Of a DNA stretch of 64,000 nucleotides, positions 11,262 through 21,792 are shown in pieces. Origin of the DNA: Volvox africanus (taxonomy: Eukaryota > Chlorophyta > Chlorophyceae > Chlamydomonadales > Volvocaceae). The notes under the pieces were generated by a model that saw only the letters and a program-made list of their open reading frames with translations, was not told the DNA's origin and made no database searches. Numbering within the stretch: position 1 is the stretch's first letter; every line of letters starts with the position of its first letter. The stretch is taken from positions 186,001 through 250,000 of the forward strand of contig BSDZ01000005.1 in the NCBI GenBank assembly GCA_030268105.1, written 5' to 3'. Both the position numbers and the translations under genes were made by a program.

Positions 11262-13736
11262 TTATGCGGGAGGAGCCGCCGCCACCGCCGCCGCCAGCTC
11301 CTTGTCGAACTGGAACACGCCCAGGCCCTTGCCAACTCGACGCAGTTGACTGACGTACTCAGAGACCTTCTTGACAGCCTCCACCTGGTTGGTGCAGAAC
11401 ACCAACAGAGACCTCGTAATGGCCATATGGCAGATCACACCACCGACTAGGAAACGGCAAGGCACGTCGTCCCTCGCCCACCCTTAATACATGATAGGAT
11501 GGGGTGGACGCGAGAGCTCCTGGCAGCAGCCATACCGTGTTCCTTATTCGCAATGATGGCAGTCGCACATACCCTGCTGCCATCATTACGTACCTGTTCT
11601 GCCAACAAGTCACCCTCAACGAAGTCCGCCATGGAGGCATCCCCGTGCTCGTCTGCTACGGAGTGCAGTTGCCGCAGCTTCTGGAAATTAAGTTTCTCCA
11701 GGCTCAATGCAAGCTCCATGGCATATAATGCGTCGCCCTACCAAACACCGACGGTTGAGGTACGACCCACGGTAAACCTGTTGAACTTAACTCATGGACT
11801 GTTCATGAAGGGGGCTTAGGAGGTCGAAACTGACAAGCGAGCCAACCTGGTCCAAGTACTCGTATACGACACCCCCGAGACTCAACAACATTACATAACA
11901 CGACTTTCTATTTTTGGGTCTTCAAATATGCGTAGGGGACATTATGACCAAGGCCATACCGCTCGGGAACACATAGGGTTCAGCAACGTCAGTTTGAAAG
12001 CGGCCCCCGGGTAGCCCCCCCGGGTAGCCCTCGGGTTCGTTCGCAATAATGGAATGGAGCAAGCCCAGGTTTATTGGCTCAAGCCGGGTACTCGTACATT
12101 GTCAGTATGGTGATTGAAAACGACCGTAGAGGAGTCAGTCGTATCCGCATGAGGGGAGGGATGTGAGGAAATGTAATTGCGAGTGGACTGACCCTACAGC
12201 TTGGTGGCGTCGTACCTTCTCGCTGCCCGACAGGTCAAGTTCTGGTACAGCGAGTGGGCCAAGAACCACACGACCGCCTCGGCTGTTTTGGTACTTCTGC
12301 AGGACAAAAGAAGAGGCGAGGAAATGCTGAGCAGGCTACTTCCTGAGGACCACGATGGGCTACGAACCAACACCGAGGCGAAGCCGATGCAACCCCCCTC
12401 TTAGAGAGGGCGGCACACGCCTACATGACCTAACAACCCCAAATCCGGGTACCTGTACCTCAGGGGCCAAAGATCCCGACACCACCCATCGACCAACCTT
12501 GGATCCCCAGCTGAGCGTAACCAGAAACATCTACATGTACGGACAGATCCACTCTCGCTTCAACACCCCAAACAGCGTACCCCTCAGCGGTTATACAGCT
12601 CCCATAAAAACCAGTATTATCCGTATTCACGTACTTTTCCTCCCTCGGCATCTCACAGACTTTTCCGCCCCTCAATCTCGACAACAAACTCCCTTTAAGC
12701 AACCGTCAACAAAACCCACCATCAACAGCTCCGCGTGCTCACGCTCCTCGTCGCTGCCCGCCTTGAAATAGGCAGCCAGACCCGGCAGCGCGACGTTGTC
12801 CCGGTCGAAGTAAGCCCACAGCGCATGGTATATGTACGACACGGTGTACTCAATGCTGTCGTAAGGTGTGAAACAACATAAATTCAACATCAGATAGGTT
12901 TATTCAGATTAGCGCAACATGGACGGATGTGAAAAGTTTGACATTGCAGCCTGAAAGTGCGGTATGTGGATGATGCACTTGTCTCCAGGAACGCCGAAAA
13001 CGGTCAAAGTCACATGGGATTCGGAGCCGTCCTTGAGCCTTTTGTTTACGGATTACCTTTCAAAATCCATCCCAGCGCCACTACCACCTATGCCCCATAG
13101 GCATGTTACTGAGTGGAACATTCAATTAGGGTATGGACAAACCCCAACTATGCTGCCACCCTTCGTGGCCACAATGCGCAACGACTAGCTCACTTAATTT
13201 GCTCATTGATTGCAGCCTCGCATGCTGGGTGGAAGTCGACACGCGCAAGACTTGCCACAGCGGCATTCGTGTTATCAACGATAGCCAGCTCTGCCTTCGC
13301 CTGCGTTAAAACACAATCAGAGAACTGTTGATATAATCGCAAATAAGGCGGTCTTCGTGTTTTCGTAGCTGCGACTGTAATATTGCGCGTGGTGCATCAG
13401 CGTTCGACAGATGCTCTCGTGGCTTTCCATTAAAATACAAACTGGCCTCTAATGCACTTGGTTCCAACTTCTATTGAGAATAGATAACATATGCACTAAG
13501 CAGTCATTCCGAACCACAGAGCGGTACCGATGGAGGTACGAGACGTGGCCATCTTCCAGCCAAGAATACCGACCTGCACTCGTCAACACGAACAGGAATA
13601 CACTTACTGCCTCAAATGGCTGTTGGAAGACAACTCCAGTGTAGTTGTCAAGTGTCGCAGCGCGGGTCGCCACTGCACGGCGCCGGCCGATAGCCCTGGA
13701 ACTGCAATATCGGCAGGCAATTACTGTCGTAAACAT
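11262..13736 (-). CDS. FER: Ferritin, plastid type
   Basis: Six exons on the minus strand: 13736-13608, 13300-13194, 12855-12720, 12296-12216, 11737-11594, 11384-11262. All phases agree and give 239 aa. Ferritin stores iron by oxidising Fe(II) at a ferroxidase centre and mineralising it inside a 24-subunit shell. The first 27 residues are Arg/Ala/Thr-rich and resemble a plastid presequence, and an in-frame TGA sits directly before the ATG. The extension GVVFQQPFE precedes the four-helix bundle, as in plant and algal ferritins. Visible ferroxidase-type residues: Glu in INEQI, Tyr in [10 protein letters not shown], Glu and His in [10 protein letters not shown], Glu in [11 protein letters not shown], Gln in LLAEQ. 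It ends in an Ala/Pro-rich tail after FQFDKEL. Regulation by iron is likely for the family, but no element is evident. Confidence 0.93.
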
Positions 13737-15834
13737 TCAGCCATCAAACTGACAATCAGGGCATTTCTAGGGTTATGGATAGAGCTCTCGGAGCCTGTCG
13801 GCGCTAGAGTGCTCAAGGCACTGACTTCTAATCACAACAACGATGCGCACCCGAGAGCTGAAGCAATGGAGCGTGATGACTTAGTGACTACTACCGGACC
13901 GCCGGCGGCGCGAATTACAGAGCCCGTCATGGCGATTCGGTATAGCCTTCCTTATACAGGCCAAAGAGGTTATTTGCTTAACAAAAGCTGTTAGTGCACA
14001 GTATTACAAACAAAAGACTTTAGGAAGGCCGGAGATCAGCAGGAGGTATGGCATTTGACCCAACCTGTGGCGTACGGCAGGCGGCATATAACGTACTGCT
14101 GAGAATTTGTTTCCACCAGTTGCGATCCTAGGAAGCGGTAACAAGCATTTCGTGGATTTTCCTAGAATTTATCCTAATTTGTCATTTTTTATGACTGGGT
14201 CATAACCTAGCGATAGAAGAATAACTGCACGATGCGTACGCTTTGCGTGCGCTGCGGCGCCGTACAAAATATATGGGGTGCGCCACGGTGCACCGTTGAA
14301 GCAACGGTGAGATCAAACCATGGATGCATTTTCCCAAATTATCATCATCTTCTGCCAAATTATTTGGTCCCAAAGGGTGGTCCCACACCTTTCTTTGCAC
14401 ATCTTGCGGTTTTTATGCACAAGAATGCGTTTTGCGTAACCACCCTGACTTTGCCGTCGCTAAGATAAGCAGAAGAGCATATTCTCAGAACAAGCTAGGT
14501 CTATGGGTTGCGGCTCTAACACTCTGGGCACACCAGGCGGCGGCCACGATGGGTTTCACTGCATGTTCGAAGACCGCTGAGGCCGTGCCGGCTGTCCCCA
14601 TCCCAAATTGCTGCCATAGAGGCTGCTTGTACTTGATGGCCCATAAGGATTCGGGCGCACTAAAGCTCCTTGGTGGTGCCAAGTAAGAGAAGCAGGTGGT
14701 GGCACGTTTGTTTGTAATATTCCCAGGGCCGCATTTGTTGTCCAACGGCGTGGTATGTGAACCGCTTGAATTCTTTTGGGTCCCCGATCCGTGCCGGCCC
14801 GAGGGGGCGGCGTGCTACCGACCACTCTCTGGGGCAAGACCGGTGTTCTGCAGAAGGGCCACCTACAATAACCCGACAAAACGGGCAGCACATGAGTGCA
14901 ACACCGCAGGCCATTCGCATATTATCATCTATATGTAAAGGACGGGTGAAGTGGTCAATGTTGGCATGTTGCCGATGCCTGCCAGGAACGATTGCTCACA
15001 AATTCCATCATTCCAATCAAGAAGACACTCCACGCGCGTGCCTTGCCAGTATAAGGGTTGGGGTGCCCCCGAGGGGATCGGCGCTTTTACTTAACTACCC
15101 CCTAGCCTTGCCAGAGAGCTGACCCGCACCCCATCCAAATAAAACATTGCATTCAGGAATAGTAATTGGAAAGTGGTATGATAGGTAAGCGCCAGAGGGT
15201 GGGCTCCCGCTGGCTGTAGTCGTGGCTAAAAGCAAACTCTAGGAATTCCCCATTCAGGCACACCCTTGCTGAAGGAATGGCTGCTGCCGAGTGTCAGCGA
15301 ATCAATCACAGGTCAACACCAACTGCATGCTTACTGCACGGAAGCTAGGCTGTTTTGGGCAGGACAGGGAATCTGGGACCCGAGAGCAGAGTGGAGCAGG
15401 CCAAATCAGGGTAAAACGCGCCCTCATCAGCCCTCCACGGACTTAATAGTAAGCTCACTTGAATAACAAATAACACAACGTTTTGTATACATATACATTG
15501 TTTTGATTAATTATAACATACAAATGCAGATTGTTGCTTTGCCGACAGCTTCATTCACTGCAGGGAAATTTGAAATCCTTCCAACTTAAGCAATATAGAG
15601 CTCAAAAGGAAATTTCTAAGTAAAATATAGTTTTGTCTGGTCTCAGGAAAATATATGTAAGGTGTTAGGAAGCGCTCTACAAGAAGACGGTCGTTGACAC
15701 CCCTGGGCCCTATATCCAATACCGTTGGAAAGGGGTCGGCGTTGTCTACATTTAACGCCGTCGGTACCTTTCCACATCTCCATAACTATCATATTTGTTG
15801 CCTTGGTTCACCTCCATCATGTCGCCTTGAGGAA
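13737..15834. other. Intergenic region between ferritin and decarboxylase
   Basis: The ferritin promoter (minus) and decarboxylase promoter (plus) must lie here, since the genes diverge. Open frames at 14324-14686 (+) and 14485-14745 (-) overlap each other on opposite strands and show no recognisable domain. Bases 15469-15660 are notably AT-rich. I see no gene I can support. An in-frame ATG at 15694 could extend the decarboxylase N-terminus. Confidence 0.4.
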
Positions 15835-18800
15835 ATGTCGTATGCCAAAAGCTGGGCATGCCAGCTGCGGCCAACTTGCAAAGCTGCCTCCGGAACCCAC
15901 CACAAGGCCCTCATAACCGAGCGACGGCAAAAAGTAGGCACTGATTCAAAACCATTTATACAAGTCGACAAAGGCCGTCGCAACAGAGCTCCTCGCGCTG
16001 CAGCCTGGGCTGCCGCGGCTGCCGCAGCCCCAATCGACAGCAGCACGAGTGGTCCCGCGGAGTTCCCCGCATCAGCCTCCCGGCCACCCCTGTCGCCCGT
16101 CGACCCTCAACAGCGCCGGACACCGCTCGTAGACGCCGTACAGCAGCGAGGCGATGCTGTCCATGAAACACCCTTCCACGTGCCCGGGCACAAGGTGGGA
16201 AAACAATCCCTCACGCCGGCAGCGAGTCCTTCCAAATGATCTCGAGGCCTCCAGAGATGCCGCACTGTACTGCAGTACTTTTCATGTCGTATGTGTGCTC
16301 TAAATAAATCTCTGCTCTCTTCCTGCTGTGACCCAAATGGCATTCACCTCGGGGAATCCGGAACACTTTACCTCATGACTGGTCAGAGGGGCGCCGGGGT
16401 CCCAGAGGGCCTCGCGCGACTTGTACTGCCAAATACTGGCTCCGTATTACAGTACGACTTGACGGAAATCGCGGGTAGGTCATGCAATCGCGGGTTTCTT
16501 CTGCTCTGAAATCGGGTGTTCTCCGTGTGCGCCACTGCGGGGTGTTTTCTCGTTTTGTCCCCCTCCCCCGCAGTGGCGCACACGCCACAGCTCCCACACA
16601 TGCGGAGGCATTAGTTGTACGGCAGCAATGAGGGCAGTGGGCTCGCTCTGTTCGCTCCCGGGGCCACTGGCGTCTCTCGACCCCTTTGTTTCCACCTTGG
16701 CATAGTCCCTTGGGTCCTCTGCCGGCCCGGCCGCGCGGGTCAGTTCTCAACAGCCGACGCAGACCCTGCCATGCTGGTCATCTGTGTGCTGTGTAGGTCT
16801 TGATTTCCTCTCCTACCCGAGTGGGGTGATCCGGGAGGCGCAGCAGGTGGCGGCGGAGGCGTTCGGGGCCGAACACACCTGGTTCCTGGTTAACGGCTGC
16901 TCAGTGGGCATCCATGCAGCCGTCATGGCGGTCACGGCAGCTGCGATGGACAACGAGGTGGAGGACGAGGTGGAGGACGAGGTGGAGGCGGGTAATCCAC
17001 GAGGTAGCAATAGCAATAGCAATGGCGATGGAGCCACCAACACCGGCAGAGGAAGAGCGACGCTGATTGTGGCCCGCAATTGTCATCTGTCGGCCTTTTC
17101 TGCGATGGTACTCTCGGGTGGGTGGGGTACACTCGGGAGGTGCAGTGATATCGAGGACAGAGGCGGGACACACACGCATTCTAAATCGCCAAATCACCGA
17201 AAGAACAGCACGTGCCCGGTACGGCATAGCACACGCCCGGTACGGATAGACGCACTTAACGATAATAGAGACTAACATCCGGATGCGGATTCGGATGTTT
17301 CATTCTGTGCTGCAGGCTGTGCGCCGTACTGGGTGCATCCCGAGGTCGACCCCGTGTTCGGTGTCGCACACTGCATCACGAAGGGCGCGATTCGGGCGGC
17401 ACTGTACGGCGCTTCGGAGCAGGGTGGACGAGTGGTGGGCGTGTTGATCGTGTCTCCCACGTACTTTGGAGCAGTGGCGGACGTGGCAGGTGGGGTGCGG
17501 TGGGGCTTGGCTGGACGGAGGCCGGGTGGAGGGAGGGAGCTGTAGAAGAATGGGTTAGGGGAGGGGTGAGTCGGCGGGGGTCGGGCCGTGAGGAGGTGCG
17601 CCACCAGCGATGTCACGAAAGGAACCTGGGTGCATCATGATGTGCAAAAGGACAGATCATCTCGTGAGAGGGGGAATTGAGTCAGGACGCCGCCATTGTC
17701 TGTTGTGTGCTGACTGTGTAGACGTGGTCGTGTGAAGGTCGGAGGGTGTGATGGGGATGTCATCATGCGGGGCGGGGGGCTCCGGGTCGATGCCAAGCAG
17801 CTGAGTTCCCCGCTTAGTACGTCGGAGGCACCCAGGGCAATGTGATGGGGTTCGGGGAAGAAATGCCGCACGATGCGTCAACTCGGCCACATTCGTAATC
17901 CCCTTTTCCTGCGTTTCACTCTGCGCAGCGATCGCGTCTGTGTGTCACGAGCACGGTGTGCCCCTGCTGGTGGATGAAGCTCACGGGGGACATTTCGCCT
18001 TCTTGCCTCGTCCGCCCGCCCCCCCGCCGCTGCCGTCTCCGCTGCCGCCGCCGCGACAACAGCAGCAGCAGCAGCAGCAGCAGCGTCACGACGCCAGCCA
18101 GGATGACAGCCAGGATAACAGCCACAACAGCAACAGCCCTCAGGGGCAAAGTCAGGGAGCGGTACCGGGGCTACCACCGAGGGGGGTCAAGGAGCTCGGA
18201 GGAAGCCCGCGTGTGTTCGACCTGGACTCCCTGCCACCATCACGGGCAAAACCCCCCCCGTCCTCCCCCCCGTCTTCGCTTCAGTGCGGAGCGGACATCG
18301 TGATTCAGTCGACCCACAAGGTCCTGGGGGCCATGACGCAGGCACGCGGGGAGGGATGCGTGAGGCGGGGGGGAAGGCACCAGCGGCAGCTACTGAGGGG
18401 GTTAGGTAGTTTGACGCCCATCTAGCCGCCCCTCACGTCCCTAGGCCGAGGACTATCTCAGACCTAACACTGACCGCAAACCTCCGGTGGCAAACGTCCG
18501 GAACCCTTGCACCCTCCCCTCCAACAACACCCCTCCTCCCCATCATCGCGTCTTTGTCAACGCCCTGCCGTTGACCACGTGGCCGTACTCCTGCCTTGCA
18601 CGGTGTGCCTAACGATCTTTCCTCCTGCTTAACAATCTGGATCCCGCGCCTGATCCGGATTTGATGGTATTACATCCCCCCCCCCAGGCTGCCATGCTCC
18701 ACGCCGCAGGCCCCCGGGTGTCTCCCTCGCGCATCAGCCGGGCTCTGCAGACGCTGCAGTCCTCCTCTCCGTCGTATATCCTCATGGCTTCGCTGGACGC

Positions 18801-20750
18801 GGCGCGGGCGCAGGCGACGGCGGGGGGAGCCTTCGACACGCCATGCAGGGCGGCCCAGGTGAGCAGGCGTGCGGGGGGGGCTCGGGTGTTTTTCAGCTGG
18901 CGGCTGACAGCGGGGTGGCTTCTGTGAGGACAGCAAACTGCTCCGAAGCCTCTCTCCCCCCCTCCCCAGCCCGAAAGAGGCGCGCATCCATATCGTAGTT
19001 ATGGGTTTGTTGGCTGACGCCAACGCCAACGCCTTGCGCCCCGTGCGTTGACTCGCAGCCCTCCTCGTGACCGACCTCGGGTGGGTGGTGGCTCTCCTTT
19101 GCACCCCTCCCTCCCAACACCACAGGCCATTCGGGAGGCCGTTTCGCAATGCAAGCGGATACGGCTATTGGACGAACGTACGGCAGGATCGAAAGTTTCC
19201 GTGCGATACTTTGACCCGCTGCGCCTGACGCTGCTGGTGGACGATCTGCCAGAGCTTCCCGGTGGCGGCTTCGGAGCGGCGGAGTGGCTGGAGCGGCACT
19301 TTGGCGTGGTTTCGGAGCTGGCAACCGCCAAGGTGATGCGGGTCGGCGGACTCGTTTGGATGCCGACCTGTCATTACCCCCGCTATAGGGCTTAGGCTGT
19401 CCTGTCACCTCCTGTCATCTCCGTCACCTCCGTCACCTCCGCCCCCTCCGCCCCCTCCGTCCTGCACTCATTCCAAATCCTGGCTCAGGTGATGTGTGAT
19501 CGGTCGGCTGACCGCAATGCAACACGACTCACACTGCGTTTCCCTTGCACTTGCGATTGCCCTTGCAGACTGTCGTACTTGCCTTGGGGCCTGGTACGAC
19601 AATGGCTCACGCCGCCACTGCCATCGACGCCATCTTGGTGAGGTCCGCACCCCTTTCGGTCCTCGTCTGCACATACACGTCACGCGCAAGCATGATCTCC
19701 CCCCCCTTAGCCCCCCTCTAGCCCCCCCCTCTTGCCCCCCCCTTAGCCCCCCTTTAGCGCATCACTTCCCTCCTTTCCTCTTGACCTCCACGGCCCCGAC
19801 CGCATCTCCTCTTCTGAGCCGCCCCGAGCTGAACCCCATGAGCGCTCACACAGCCTGTGCGGCTGTCGATGGCCGTTGGGACACACACACACACACACAC
19901 ACACTCTCTCTCTCACTCTCTGTGTCTCTCTCTGTCTCTTTCTCTCTGTCGCTCTGAGGGAGTGGGGCTCACAACTTCTCTCGCGGCTCATCGTGCTGTA
20001 CACACACAACCGCACGGACCCCGGGAAAGGGTTTGCGAGCTCGTTGATGCAACGGCTTTTAACCACCAGTTTGTTGATGCAACGGCTTTTAACCACCAGC
20101 GTAGCACGTAAGCAACCCCATCTCAGTTAACATGACTTCCTCATGCATGTCGTCGTGCCCTAACTTGCAGCGTCTGGATCGATCAGGCTGGGAGGGGTTG
20201 GAGGCGGGAGCCGCTACACCTACTCAGAGCACTTCGGACGTCCACGTCCTGGGCGACCACCGCCTTCCCCCACCCGCGGCGGCTGGAGAGACGCCCTTAC
20301 CTGCGCGCGGTTTTGCTCCCCAGGTGGAAGCAACGGCGGACGGAGAGGTGGAGGTGGTGCTGACGCCCCGGGAAGCCTACTTCGCGTCAACGGAAAGGTT
20401 CGTTGCAAACTGGCGGTTGACAATTGCCGTGAATATGATGTGTACGTGTCCATTTTGCGGTCTTTTGCACCTACCTCCACCTTCCTCCACCTTCCTCCAC
20501 CTCCCCCCTGGAACCTGACAGTATCGCCGCCGCTGAAGCCGTGGGTCGTGTGAGTGCGGAGCTACTATGCCCCTACCCCCCGGGGGTGCCGGTCCTATTC
20601 CCCGGAGAGCGCATCACGGCCGCAGCCCTGGAGGTCCTCAGTTCGACCCTCGCTGCTGGCGGTGCGGTGACCGGTGCGCGAGATGGCACGCTCATGACGC
20701 TCACCGTAGCGGCGAAGGCGCGGTGCGGGCAGCTGCGGCAGCGCCAATGA
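15835..20750 (+). CDS. Orn/Lys/Arg decarboxylase, bacterial type (PLP fold I)
   Basis: Ten exons: 15835-16194, 16387-16474, 16797-17117, 17316-17489, 17929-18341, 18688-18858, 19126-19332, 19569-19637, 20171-20397, 20522-20750. All phases agree, giving 752 aa from the ATG at 15835 (15694 is an alternative). The family removes the carboxyl group from ornithine, lysine or arginine using pyridoxal phosphate, feeding polyamine or diamine synthesis. Diagnostic segments: TPFHVPGHK; LSYPSGVIREAQ; FGAEHTWFLVNG; DEAHGGHFAF (the Asp contacts the PLP ring nitrogen); STHKVLGAMTQ, whose Lys should form the Schiff base; and the C-terminal LCPYPPGVPVLFPGE. The N-terminus may be an organelle presequence. Exon 5 carries an insert of about 90 low-complexity residues with a run of nine Gln. 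Its donor appears to be GC, not GT. Substrate choice among the three amino acids cannot be read. Confidence 0.9.
16524..16584. repeat. Perfect 19-bp inverted repeat in decarboxylase intron 2
   Basis: Bases 16524-16542 (CGTGTGCGCCACTGCGGGG) are the exact reverse complement of 16566-16584, separated by 23 nt. The RNA would form a GC-rich stem-loop inside intron 2 (16475-16796). It may be a short terminal-inverted-repeat remnant or a structural element. Confidence 0.75.
19877..19957. repeat. CA/TC microsatellite
   Basis: A run of (CA)n followed by TC-rich repeats in intron 8 of the decarboxylase gene. A C-rich block of near repeats (TTAGCCCCCC-like) precedes it at about 19697-19755. Confidence 0.8.
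20043..20099. repeat. Tandem duplication, 30-bp period
   Basis: The 27-bp block GTTGATGCAACGGCTTTTAA... (20043-20069) recurs exactly at 20073-20099. It lies in decarboxylase intron 8, about 70 bp before the exon 9 acceptor. Confidence 0.85.
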
Positions 20751-21792
20751 CTGAATACAAGAGCAATGCTGTAGCAGTAGCAGTAGTAGCGACACTGGGG
20801 GGTAGCTCAATGACTATGGAGGAAGCAATGGCAGCACTGGGTGGAGATCCGCCCGGGGGAGTGGGGAGTGGGGAGTGGGGAAGAACTGGGACCCCTTTAG
20901 CTGTCTGTCAACGCTGGTGTTTAAGGCCCTAACGAAATAAGAAGTACAGCCATATGTACCTTACAAGTATAAGATCCGGATAGTATAGCTAGTTCTGGTC
21001 AAGATAAGGCAAGACATGATATGTGTACGGCATGTGGCGTTGCCTCCCTGTCTCAAGCGCGGCATGGGTACATTGCCATAAAACTGGAGAAGCGCGGATA
21101 GGCCCCTCATGAGTCATGGCGATCTGAGAGGGTCCGCTACAGCAGCCACCCCCTATTTATAATCGCTCTGCGAGGTATCGCTCAAGACCTCGCTCGTGGC
21201 CGCCTTGCTGATCCATTGCTTCCAGAACGGATGACAGAAGTGCTTCCCAGACCCCTGGCCAGGATCTTGATCAGGGGCCAGCGGGTCCGGGGTCCGGGGA
21301 CGGCAATGTCTCGAGTGGAGAGGCACCCAGACCTGATGGTCCCTGCAACCAGTGTCGCAGGCGGGTGGATCCTCGAGCGCAACCAATCCGGGGCCACGGA
21401 CCGTCACAAACCAGGACAGACACGGGCACACGACTGATTGTCCCATTAGGATTAATGTGTAAGCAGATTTCCTGAAAAATGAAAAATGTGGCATGTCAGC
21501 TTGCAATGTCCCCACTTGCGGTCATCGACTTCATGACTCCATGCGTCGTTTTGTTAACGGTACAGTTAGCCCTTTTCACGCTACGCCGTCTTGCAACATA
21601 ACAGTTATCCTCTTGTTTTCTGTTCACACCTACAATTGAACAGTTGAATTGCAGAATTGATACTTCTCGTGACATGCTGGTGGGGTTTGCAATTCAAGTC
21701 TTATATGCATCCTTGCATTCGCAACAATTTCGCCTCGCTGTTAACCTTAGCTTACCGATACCTTCCATATCGTTTACGTTAGTATAATTGAT
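20751..21792. other. 3' UTR and intergenic region
   Basis: Probable decarboxylase 3' UTR, then the promoter of the homeodomain-like gene. Minus-strand frames at 21153-21515 overlap each other and carry no recognisable domain. I see no other gene. Confidence 0.4.
21458..21462 (+). terminator. Candidate TGTAA polyadenylation signal of the decarboxylase
   Basis: TGTAA about 710 nt after the stop at 20750. A long 3' UTR is usual in this group, but another signal could be used. Confidence 0.3.

Noticed and set aside
13530..13994. 154-codon plus-strand frame
   Set aside because: Mostly antisense to ferritin exon 1, the remainder without coding character.
14324..14745. Overlapping frames on both strands between ferritin and decarboxylase
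   Set aside because: No recognisable domain, mutually exclusive, and third-base composition not like real exons here.
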